Part shown: positions 43,715 through 50,495 of the stretch, piece after piece
Numbering within the stretch: position 1 is the stretch's first letter
Layout of the letters: every line of letters starts with the position of its first letter
Assembly (NCBI RefSeq): GCF_007830175.1
Contig: NZ_VLKH01000003.1
Coordinates: 417,366-481,365, forward strand
Reading direction: 5' to 3'
DNA: 64,000 nt
Origin: Sedimentibacter saalensis
GTDB taxonomy: Bacteria; Bacillota; Clostridia; Tissierellales; Sedimentibacteraceae
Made by a program: the position numbers and the translations under genes
Notes under the pieces: generated by a model
Databases searched by the model: none
What the model was told of the DNA's origin: nothing
The model's input: only the letters and a program-made list of their open reading frames with translations

Positions 43715-44545
43715 ATGAAAAAGCTGACAATCGGTCAGATGGCGCAAATAAACGTCGTGTCTGAGCAAACGCTTCGCTATTATGATAAAATAGGATTATT
43801 AAAACCCGTGGAAGTGGATAAAGCTACCGGTTACAGATTTTATTCCATCAAACAAAGCGCCCGCCTTGACATGATTCAGTATATGCAGTCCCTTGGAATG
43901 AGCTTGAAGGATATTTCAGATCAGCTTAATAATTGTGATGTTAAGCTTACAAAACATGTGCTTGAGAAAAAAATGGAGCAAATCGACAAACAGATTGAAT
44001 CCCTGAAGTTTCAAAAAATAGCGCTGCAGCGTGCAGTTGATAATTATGAAAGATACGAGTCTTCGCCGCCCGATGGGACCATTGTGCTTGAATACATTGA
44101 AAAAAGGTGGATATACAGCTACACTACCGACACAAACTTTTACAATTTCGGCATTGAAGTTTATGAGGAGCAGCTGAGGAAACTGAAGGAAGACATGGAT
44201 AGCAAGGGACTTCGCAGCACTTATTTCTGCAATGCAGGAAGCACTGTTTCACAGGAGAACATAATCAGCAGAAATTATGTTTCCGATAAGCTGTTTGTGT
44301 TCGTGGATATTGAGAATGTTCCTGAAAAACTGGTGACTGCAGTACCTCCCAACACATACCTCTGTATATACTGCAACAGGTTTGAAATGGAGATACCCTA
44401 TGCAAACAAGCTATTGGATGAAGCAGTTTTAAGAAACTACATAATTACAGGAGATTACATATGTGAAGTGATTGTTGATTTGCCCGATTTTATCGAAAAT
44501 GAAAGAGGCATGTTTTTTAAGCTGCAAATTCCTGTAAAAATTTAA
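43715..44545 (+). CDS. MerR-family regulator with effector-binding domain
   Basis: A 276-residue protein. The N-terminal MerR DNA-binding domain reads IGQMAQINVVSEQTLRYYDKIGLLKP (key part SEQTLRYYDKIGLL), followed by a coiled-coil around residues 75-120 and a GyrI-like effector domain of about 150 residues. Ribosome site AGGAGG 5 bp before ATG. It lies upstream of the candidate riboswitch and the AOR operon in the same direction, but with its own 200 bp gap, so a regulatory link is only possible. Such BmrR-like proteins usually bind bulky hydrophobic compounds. Confidence 0.87.
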   Translation: MKKLTIGQMAQINVVSEQTLRYYDKIGLLKPVEVDKATGYRFYSIKQSARLDMIQYMQSLGMSLKDISDQLNNCDVKLTKHVLEKKMEQIDKQIESLKFQKIALQRAVDNYERYESSPPDGTIVLEYIEKRWIYSYTTDTNFYNFGIEVYEEQLRKLKEDMDSKGLRSTYFCNAGSTVSQENIISRNYVSDKLFVFVDIENVPEKLVTAVPPNTYLCIYCNRFEMEIPYANKLLDEAVLRNYIITGDYICEVIVDLPDFIENERGMFFKLQIPVKI

Positions 44546-44564
44546 TTTTCTCAAAAAATATTTC

Positions 44565-44595
44565 TTGACCTTATAGTTGCAATAACCTTTATAAT
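44565..44595 (+). promoter_or_regulatory. Probable promoter of the AOR operon
   Basis: TTGACC (44565-44570) and TATAAT (44590-44595) with a 19 bp spacer, slightly long. Transcription would start just before the riboswitch-like leader. Confidence 0.55.
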
Positions 44596-44600
44596 TTAAT

Positions 44601-44680
44601 CAGAATAGCTCCGATTCTCATGGACCCACGGGGCCTTTGAGAACGACAGGTGGATGGAGCAATCTGTTCGCCCCCCTTTT
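44601..44680 (+). ncRNA. Candidate molybdenum/tungsten cofactor riboswitch
   Basis: A structured leader: outer stem GCTCC (44608-44612) with GGAGC (44656-44660), inner stem TTCTCA with TGAGAA, and conserved-looking ATGGACCCACGGGGCC and ACGACAGGTGGATGGAG strings that I associate with the Moco RNA motif. A terminator follows at 44691, then MoaD-like, ferredoxin and AOR genes, exactly the expected regulon. I could not score it against a covariance model. Confidence 0.6.
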
Positions 44681-44690
44681 TGAAAAGGAG

Positions 44691-44719
44691 CCGCAGCATG
44701 TTTTTGCTGCGGTATTTTT
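44691..44719 (+). terminator. Terminator in the AOR operon leader
   Basis: Stem CCGCAGCA / TGCTGCGG with a 6 nt loop, then TATTTTTG. It lies between the candidate riboswitch and the first gene and so is the probable expression platform. Confidence 0.85.
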
Positions 44720-44745
44720 GTATTCTTATTTAGAAAGGAGATGTT

Positions 44746-44976
44746 ATGAAAGTAAAGGTAAGACTGACTGGACTTTTGGCTGCCTCATGCGGTTTCAGGG
44801 AAAAAATTGTGGAACTTCCAAACGATTTCACAATAGCAGAAGCCATAACATTCATGAATATTCCCGTAAGCGGAATCTGGATAAAAAGCAGCGTAAACGG
44901 CAGCCTTAAAAACAAGTCATACGTTCTTCAGGAGAGTGATGAACTTTATCTCTTTCCCATTGGCGGCGGCGGTTAA
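44746..44976 (+). CDS. MoaD/ThiS-family sulfur carrier protein
   Basis: A 76-residue beta-grasp protein ending in FPIGGGG, so the thiocarboxylate-forming Gly-Gly terminus is present. Ribosome site AAAGGAG precedes the ATG. In AOR operons such a protein is the sulfur donor or a dedicated scaffold for the bis-pterin tungsten or molybdenum cofactor. It is followed 20 bp later by the polyferredoxin gene. Which cofactor step it serves is inferred. Confidence 0.88.
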   Translation: MKVKVRLTGLLAASCGFREKIVELPNDFTIAEAITFMNIPVSGIWIKSSVNGSLKNKSYVLQESDELYLFPIGGGG

Positions 44977-44995
44977 AAAAATCAGGAGGTGTAAA

Positions 44996-45409
44996 TTGAA
45001 ACCAGGAGTAATTAAAGTTAAAACGAACAAGGAAGTGTGCCAGGGATGCAGGACCTGCGAAGCAGTTTGTTCCCTGAATCACACGGATGCTGTGTCACCT
45101 CAGACACGAGGTATTCAGATTTCAGAACTTGGACAGCTTGGGAAATTCAAAATCACTGTATGTCAGCAATGCTTTGACATGCCATGTGCAGAAGCATGCC
45201 CGGAAAAAATAATTGCCCGCAACGCGTATTCGGGAGCCGTTGTAATAGGTGAAGGCTGTATTGGCTGCGGCTCATGTGCAGAAGCATGTCCTTTCAGTGC
45301 AATTGTTATGACTGATTTTGACGGTGAAGTTAAACCATTTAAATGTGACTTGTGCGGCGGATTGCCGGAATGTGTTTCTGCGTGCCCCCGTCAGGCGCTG
45401 TCGTGGTAG
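44996..45409 (+). CDS. 4Fe-4S polyferredoxin, AOR electron-transfer partner
   Basis: A protein of about 137 residues starting at TTG 4 bp after CAGGAGGTG; a reading from an upstream ATG would overlap the MoaD-like gene and lacks a site. Four cysteine groups are visible: CQGCRTCEAVC, CQQCFDMPCAEAC, CIGCGSCAEAC and CDLCGGLPECVSAC, enough for four [4Fe-4S] clusters in the HycB/DmsB-like arrangement. It would take electrons from AOR. It ends 9 bp before aor. Confidence 0.9.
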   Translation: MKPGVIKVKTNKEVCQGCRTCEAVCSLNHTDAVSPQTRGIQISELGQLGKFKITVCQQCFDMPCAEACPEKIIARNAYSGAVVIGEGCIGCGSCAEACPFSAIVMTDFDGEVKPFKCDLCGGLPECVSACPRQALSW

Positions 45410-45418
45410 GAGGCTAAC

Positions 45419-47296
45419 ATGAAGGGATATAAAAACTGTATAATAAAAGTAGACTTATCAAATGGAAACATTAAAAAGGAACATTTAAATGCTGATTACA
45501 TCAAAAGGTACTTAGGCGGCGAAGGCTATGGAATTGCCCTTTTATGGAACCACATGCCTCTTGACGCACATCCTCTTTCTCCGGAAAACCTGCTAAGCTT
45601 CAACACTGGCCCAATGACAGGAACTCCTGCTCCTTCAGCCTCACGTACCAGCGTGTGCTTCATGTCACCACTGACAAACACCATAGGAGCCTCTAACATG
45701 GGAAGCCATTTTGGAGCAGAACTAAAATTTGCAGGTTATGACACTGTGGCATTCACAGGAAAAGCCGAAAAGCCTGTATATCTGCTGATAGACAATGAAA
45801 ATGTAGAAATAAAGGATGCTTCCTCCCTCTGGGGAATGGATACAAGGGAAACAACTGAAAAAATAAAGGAAGCCGAAGGTCAAGACATCAAGGTATGCTG
45901 CATAGGTCAATCCGGAGAAAAGTTGTCAAAACTTGCCTGTATATTCAGCGATGACTGCTTTGCAGGAAGAGGCGGGGCTGGTGCTGTAATGGGAAGCAAG
46001 AACCTTAAGGCTGTTGCTGTCCGCGGAACCGGCAAGGTTGAAATTGCAGACACAGATGCATTTAAAAGGGCCTTCAGGAATTCCATTAGAGAACTTCGCG
46101 AAGAAGCATACACATGGGGACCTGTTCATGGCTATGGCACTCCTGCATGGGTTGGCGGTGCCGATGACTTCGGAATACTTCCAACAAGGAACTTCATTGA
46201 CAACAAATTTGAGGAAATTGAAAAGGTACTTCCATACAATCTCTGGAACAACACGGATAAATACAAGGTTGCCAGGAGAACGTGCTACGCTTGCCAGCTT
46301 GGGTGCCATAAATATGTTGTTATGGGAGATGTGGAAGTAGGAGAAATGGAATATGAATCTCTTGCTGCATTTGGCCCACGCTGCGGAGTTTCTGATTATG
46401 AAAGCATATGTATGGCAGGATATTATACAACAATTTACGGAATAGACTCCATATCAGGGGGCTCTACCATCAGTGCAATAATGGAATGGTATGAAAAAGG
46501 TATAATCACCAAGGAACAGACCGACGGCCTTGAAATGAACTTTGGAAACGGTCCTGCAATGGCAGAAATGCTTAGGAAAATGTGCCTTCGCGAAGGATGC
46601 GGTGACTTGTATGCAGACGGATCATTTGCTGCAGCCAAAAAAATCGGCGGCAAGGCAATGGATTATGTAATGGCTGTCAAGGGCATGGAAATTTCGGCAA
46701 CCGACCCAAGGGGCTCTTCTTCCATGACAGTTGCTTTCGGAACAAGTGAGCGCGGTGCCTGCCACATGAGACCATATGCTGCAACAATTGATGCATTCGG
46801 ATATTTGTATCCTGATTTAGACATAAATGAGCCTAAGGATCCTTTCAGCGACACAGAAGACAAGACATGGCTAAAAGCACTCAAGGAATGCTTTGTTGTT
46901 ACAAACCTTGCTGGAATTTGTGACTTTAATGTAATAAATGCTGAAATGAAGCCTTCCACCATGGCAGAACTTTATACGGCCATAACAGGCGTTGAAATTG
47001 ACAAGTATGAACTCCTGAGAACCGCTGAAAGAACAATTGCACTTGAAAGGGCAATAAACTACATCCGGGGATTTAGAAGAAAAGATGACCGACTTCCTAA
47101 ACGCTTCATGACAGAGCCTGCCACCGGAGGTCCTCCGCAAGGAAGAGTTGCAGACATGGAGGCAGCTCTTGACAAGTATTACGAAGCATGTTCCTATGAC
47201 AAGGAAACTGCAATTCCAACACTTGAAAAGTATCAGGAACTTGGAATGATGCACATTGCAGAAAAAGTTTACAATCTTATAAAGCAGGAAGCATAA
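45419..47296 (+). CDS. aor: Aldehyde:ferredoxin oxidoreductase (tungsten/molybdenum)
   Basis: A 625-residue AOR. The N-terminal pterin domain contains NTGPMTGTPAPSASR (around residue 62) and GAVMGSKNLKAVAVRG (around residue 188). The cluster ligands are CYACQLGC (around residue 288) and the Cys in NLAGICDF (around residue 500). DPRGSSS and SERGACHMRP bind the second pterin. It oxidises aldehydes to acids with reduced ferredoxin as product, or runs in reverse. Last gene of the operon with MoaD-like protein and polyferredoxin. Metal not decided by sequence; tungsten is usual for the family. Confidence 0.95.
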   Translation: MKGYKNCIIKVDLSNGNIKKEHLNADYIKRYLGGEGYGIALLWNHMPLDAHPLSPENLLSFNTGPMTGTPAPSASRTSVCFMSPLTNTIGASNMGSHFGAELKFAGYDTVAFTGKAEKPVYLLIDNENVEIKDASSLWGMDTRETTEKIKEAEGQDIKVCCIGQSGEKLSKLACIFSDDCFAGRGGAGAVMGSKNLKAVAVRGTGKVEIADTDAFKRAFRNSIRELREEAYTWGPVHGYGTPAWVGGADDFGILPTRNFIDNKFEEIEKVLPYNLWNNTDKYKVARRTCYACQLGCHKYVVMGDVEVGEMEYESLAAFGPRCGVSDYESICMAGYYTTIYGIDSISGGSTISAIMEWYEKGIITKEQTDGLEMNFGNGPAMAEMLRKMCLREGCGDLYADGSFAAAKKIGGKAMDYVMAVKGMEISATDPRGSSSMTVAFGTSERGACHMRPYAATIDAFGYLYPDLDINEPKDPFSDTEDKTWLKALKECFVVTNLAGICDFNVINAEMKPSTMAELYTAITGVEIDKYELLRTAERTIALERAINYIRGFRRKDDRLPKRFMTEPATGGPPQGRVADMEAALDKYYEACSYDKETAIPTLEKYQELGMMHIAEKVYNLIKQEA

Positions 47297-47304
47297 TTAC
47301 TCAA

Positions 47305-47334
47305 AAAAGCCGTCAATTGTTGTTGACGGCTTTT
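47305..47334 (+). terminator. Terminator of the AOR operon
   Basis: Stem AAAAGCCGTCAA / TTGACGGCTTTT with a 6 nt loop, 8 bp after the aor stop. R1 copy G begins immediately after. Confidence 0.9.
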
Positions 47335-47575
47335 GTGATAACAAATAACCTTCGACTGTGTCATTCTGAGGGCGTAGCCCGAAAGATGCCCTAACCCTAT
47401 TTTTCAGCTTTTCTTGAAAAATAGCGGTAGGTCACTCGCAATGAGCACCAAATTTATGTGAGTGAAAGCGAACATATAAATTTGTGTGCGAAACTGCAGA
47501 ATCTCATGTTTTCAACATTATAAGATGAGATCCTTCGCTAACGCTCAGGATGACTGTATTGGGGGTTGTTAATAT
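47335..47575 (+). repeat. R1 repeat, copy G (core type 1), interrupted by R3
   Basis: The left end TGATAACAAATAACCTTCGAC lines up with copy F, and the core GTCATTCTGAGGGCGTAGCCCG and GATGAGATCCTTCGC is type 1 (each string quoted in part). The right end is worn (GGTTGTTAATATTTTG) and no second hairpin flanks it, so this looks like an old copy. A 115 bp R3 element splits it between CCCGAA and GAATCTC. Confidence 0.75.
47384..47498 (+). repeat. R3 repeat, copy a
   Basis: A 115 bp sequence with two hairpins, CTATTTTTC / GAAAAATAG (47397-47424) and CAAATTTAT / ATAAATTTG (47449-47484), separated by GCGGTAGGTCA. It matches 56442-56557 on the opposite strand, and both stems show a compensatory change there. 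No ORF. Confidence 0.8.
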
Positions 47576-47600
47576 TTTGTGCTGTAAATTAATTATTTGG

Positions 47601-48074
47601 CTAGCTAATCCATGGGCTTCCGGTATCTTTTATTTCCCATTTCCCATTTCTGTATTTAAGCTCCATTCCTTCATAGCCTATGGCTCCCAGTCCTGAACGA
47701 AATTTCGAAACATTCATTTTTATGGTATTGTTCTTCATCTGTTCATCTTCCAGGTTAAACAATATCCCTTCCTCAAAATTTGTGTCATTTATATATCCAT
47801 TCTTTTCAAGCTCCGCGCTTGTGGTATCAAGAACAGTCAGTCCATATTTTTCAAGGTTCTTTAAAAACGTCTTTTTACTTTCTTCTGTGAGGTTCTTCAT
47901 CTTTGTTGTGTCCACAGCCAGGTACTTGATATTCAGATTCAGTGCCTCGTCTTCGTTGTAAAGCTTATCAATGGCAGCTTCATATGCTCCTGCTGCGTCC
48001 GGTGCTTCTTTAGCTGTGCAGCCGCTTATCAATACAACACTAATAATCAATAATATATATAACAGTTTTTTCAT
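47601..48074 (-). CDS. Small lipoprotein of unknown function
   Basis: A 157-residue protein with signal sequence and lipobox VLISGC (Cys19). The mature part has a DUF-like pattern of acidic helices and ends RNGKWEIKDTGSPWIS, like other small Firmicute lipoproteins with a peptide-binding or NTF2-like fold. No name can be assigned. Single gene; ribosome site AGGAGG. Confidence 0.7.
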   Translation of the reverse strand: MKKLLYILLIISVVLISGCTAKEAPDAAGAYEAAIDKLYNEDEALNLNIKYLAVDTTKMKNLTEESKKTFLKNLEKYGLTVLDTTSAELEKNGYINDTNFEEGILFNLEDEQMKNNTIKMNVSKFRSGLGAIGYEGMELKYRNGKWEIKDTGSPWIS

Positions 48075-48178
48075 AATTACCTCCTTTTTTTATAGACGAA
48101 AAAACCCTTGTTTTTGTTCATGGAAATTTTTATTGAAATATAACAAATTGAATGCAATAATAAGGTGAGGTGGTTTTT

Positions 48179-48784
48179 ATGTGCGGAAGATATTATATGG
48201 ATATTGATGACAAAGAAATCAAAAAAATTGCTGATGAAGCAGAAAATATCATTTACCCGGAGTACAAGAACGGAGAAATATTTCCTTCAAATGTGGCTCC
48301 TATATTAATTCACGATAGAGAAGATACACGACCCATACTTGCCAAATGGGGATTCCCAAAGTGGGACGGAAAAGGAATAATAATCAATGCAAGAATGGAA
48401 TCTGTCCACGAAAGACAGATGTTTAAAAACCTGGCTTCCACAAACAGGTGTATTGTTCCTGCTTCTTATTATTTTGAATGGAAAAATGAAAAAACCTTTA
48501 AAACAAAATATATGATAAAAAACCCGGACTCCATTCTTTACATGGCGGGACTTTACAGTGTGGTTCGCCACAAGGACAGGCAGCTTAGCCTGTTTGACGA
48601 CAACGATACTGATATTTACTACACAATAATAACAAAGAACGCTCATCCTTCCCTGAACTACATACACAGCCGCATGCCTCTCATATTTGACAAACAATAT
48701 GTGGATGATTACCTCAGCGGGAAAAACATCAAGGAACTTCTTGAAACTGTAAAGGACAACTATGTAAGCGCCGCAGTAAAATAG
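48179..48784 (+). CDS. SOS response-associated peptidase (SRAP/YedK-HMCES family)
   Basis: A protein of about 201 residues. The start must be the ATG before TGC, because mature Cys2 (MCGRYY) is the residue that crosslinks abasic sites in single-stranded DNA. An upstream ATG three codons away would hide it. Other conserved parts are NARMESV (around residue 70), PASYYFEWK and SRMPLIF. It protects abasic sites during replication. A uracil glycosylase that makes such sites is convergent with it at 48939. Confidence 0.92.
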   Translation: MCGRYYMDIDDKEIKKIADEAENIIYPEYKNGEIFPSNVAPILIHDREDTRPILAKWGFPKWDGKGIIINARMESVHERQMFKNLASTNRCIVPASYYFEWKNEKTFKTKYMIKNPDSILYMAGLYSVVRHKDRQLSLFDDNDTDIYYTIITKNAHPSLNYIHSRMPLIFDKQYVDDYLSGKNIKELLETVKDNYVSAAVK

Positions 48785-48818
48785 GAATAACTATAAATAA
48801 ATACAACCATCTACAGGA

Positions 48819-48949
48819 GACGTTACTAAAAAAATCTATTTCTGTCATCCTGAGCGATAGCGAAGGATCTCATCTTTTTAAAAACATGAGATTCTTTGAG
48901 CAAGCTCTCAGAATGACAGTGAATAAATGTATAAATTTTCAGTTGCCTC
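48819..48949. mobile_element. R2 MITE-like element, second copy
   Basis: A 131 bp copy in inverted orientation relative to the copy at 32949. Ends GACGTTACTAAAAAAAT and, on the other strand, GAGGCAACTGAAAATTT. Flanks CTACAGGA and CTATAGGC agree at 6 of 8 positions, an aged 8 bp target duplication. Its right end provides the last codons and stop of the family-4 glycosylase gene. Confidence 0.82.
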
Positions 48950-49526
48950 CTATAGGCTGGTTGTTTTGTTCTTTTTTAAGTTTTGTAAGCTTAGCTGCAA
49001 TGCTTTTGAAATCTTCCCAGGAATCCTTTTTAGCTGATTCATTTCTCAATAGGTATGAAGGATGGTATGTGGGCATGAAAAAAATGTCTCCTTTTTTTAC
49101 AAATACCCCTCTTTGCCTGCTTATGCTTAAGTTTGGGTCAATGAGCTTCTTGGCAGACACAGCCCCCAGGCACACAATTATTTTAGGACGGATGAGTTTT
49201 ACCTGCCACCTTAAATAATCAATGCATGATTCTGCTTCATCATCCATGGGATTTCTGTTTTCCGGAGGTCTGCATTTTACCACATTGGCAATATATACAT
49301 CCGAACGTTTTAAATTTATCGCTTCAATCATCTTATCAAGCAGCTGACCTGCTTTTCCAACAAAGGGCCTGCCCTGCACATCCTCGTTATATCCGGGACC
49401 TTCCCCCACAAACATTATGTCTGCATGTTCGTTCCCTTCACCGAAAACAACGGTTGTCCTTGTTTCTGCCAGCCTGCACTTGCGGCATCGTGCAGTGAAT
49501 TTTTTAAGCTCATCCATTGAATACAT
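48939..49526 (-). CDS. Uracil-DNA glycosylase, family 4 (4Fe-4S)
   Basis: A protein of about 195 residues. The cluster ligands include CRKC near residue 13 and the later Cys in VVKCRPPENR; motif GEGPGYNEDVQGRPFVGKAG (around residue 42) carries the active site and MPTYHPSYLLR the second loop. It excises uracil from DNA. The start is the ATG after AGAGG; the 11-codon longer ORF runs into msrA. The final codons GGC AAC TGA lie inside R2, so the native C terminus was probably slightly different. Confidence 0.92.
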   Translation of the reverse strand: MYSMDELKKFTARCRKCRLAETRTTVVFGEGNEHADIMFVGEGPGYNEDVQGRPFVGKAGQLLDKMIEAINLKRSDVYIANVVKCRPPENRNPMDDEAESCIDYLRWQVKLIRPKIIVCLGAVSAKKLIDPNLSISRQRGVFVKKGDIFFMPTYHPSYLLRNESAKKDSWEDFKSIAAKLTKLKKEQNNQPIGGN

Positions 49527-49534
49527 AAATGCCT

Positions 49535-50011
49535 CTACAGTGTCAGGTCTATGTGGCAATATCCGTTTGGATTTTTTTCAAGATATTTCTGATGGTATTC
49601 CTCTGCAGGATAAAAATTCTTAAGATTTTCCAGTTCTGTAACTATGGGTTTATTGTATTTTTCTCGTTCTCTGTCCATAGACTTGTTTATGGTTGTTAAA
49701 TCTTCATCATTTGTGTAATAAATTCCTGTCCTGTACTGAGTACCCACATCTCCTCCCTGACGGTTCTGCAGTGTTGGGTCTATAACTTTCCAGAAGTCCT
49801 GAAGTATTTTTTCAAGTGTGATTATATTTTCATCATATTTAATATAGACTGTCTCAGCATAACCTGTTGTATTAGTGCAAACCTGTTGGTACGTTGGGTT
49901 TTCTGTGTTTCCATTGGCATACCCAACCACAGTTTCAACTATGCCGTTCCTTAAATCCATGTAGGCCTGAAGTCCCCAAAAACATCCGCCGGCCAAATAA
50001 ATTTCCTTCAT
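49535..50011 (-). CDS. msrA: Peptide-methionine (S)-S-oxide reductase
   Basis: A protein of about 158 residues with the catalytic motif [12 protein letters not shown] at its start, [17 protein letters not shown] and [16 protein letters not shown]. It reduces methionine-S-sulfoxide in proteins using Cys of GCFWG. The start is the ATG at MKEIYLAGG, with GGAG 9 bp upstream; the ATG five codons before it has no site. There is no fused MsrB domain and the C-terminal resolving Cys of longer forms is absent. It lies 8 bp upstream of the glycosylase gene. Confidence 0.95.
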   Translation of the reverse strand: MKEIYLAGGCFWGLQAYMDLRNGIVETVVGYANGNTENPTYQQVCTNTTGYAETVYIKYDENIITLEKILQDFWKVIDPTLQNRQGGDVGTQYRTGIYYTNDEDLTTINKSMDREREKYNKPIVTELENLKNFYPAEEYHQKYLEKNPNGYCHIDLTL

Positions 50012-50129
50012 ATATTTCAGCTCCATTCATCAAATGTGATTATTTTTATATTATTATAATTTTAGCATAAAATACTTGCATATTCCACAATCAAAAAATA
50101 TTGTTTATTTTTTTACATTTCTTCTTGAC

Positions 50130-50171
50130 ATTATATTCAAATATGCTAATATATTAATATAAGAATATTAA
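50130..50171 (+). promoter_or_regulatory. Promoter and palindromic operator of the ArsR-type operon
   Basis: TTGACA (50125-50130), 16 bp and TAATAT form a promoter. The perfect inverted repeat TTAATAT-AAGA-ATATTAA (50154-50171) covers the likely start site, the usual place of an ArsR-family operator, 12 bp before the regulator gene. Confidence 0.7.
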
Positions 50172-50182
50172 CGAGGTAGATC

Positions 50183-50479
50183 ATGATAGACTTTAATGAC
50201 AAAGAAAAAACAAAGCATCTTCTGGCTGAAAAAGCAGAGATGTTCAAGACAATTGCACATCCTGTACGGCTTTGTATATTGGCAATGCTCATAAAGGAAG
50301 AAAAAAGCAATGTGACTGAAATTCAGTGCTGCATAGACGTTCCTCAGCCAACAGTGTCACAGCACCTTGCGAAACTAAAATCTGCAGGCATTGTTTCTGC
50401 AGACAGGAACGGAACAGAAATAATTTATAAAATCAAAAATCAAGAAGTAAGACATATTGTAGAAGAAATTCTGCAATAA
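50183..50479 (+). CDS. ArsR-family regulator, possible persulfide sensor
   Basis: A 98-residue winged helix protein: HPVRLCILAMLIKEEKSNVTE and PQPTVSQHLAKLKSAGIVS, the latter the recognition region. Cysteines lie at LCIL (about residue 31) and QCCIDV (about residues 50-51). There is no CVC metal site of ArsR/CadC. The next gene 16 bp on encodes a persulfide-handling fusion, which suggests a BigR/SqrR-like thiol sensor. The two-Cys spacing does not match the known sensors exactly, so this is inference. Confidence 0.85.
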   Translation: MIDFNDKEKTKHLLAEKAEMFKTIAHPVRLCILAMLIKEEKSNVTEIQCCIDVPQPTVSQHLAKLKSAGIVSADRNGTEIIYKIKNQEVRHIVEEILQ

Positions 50480-50495
50480 AAAATAGGAGGAAATG

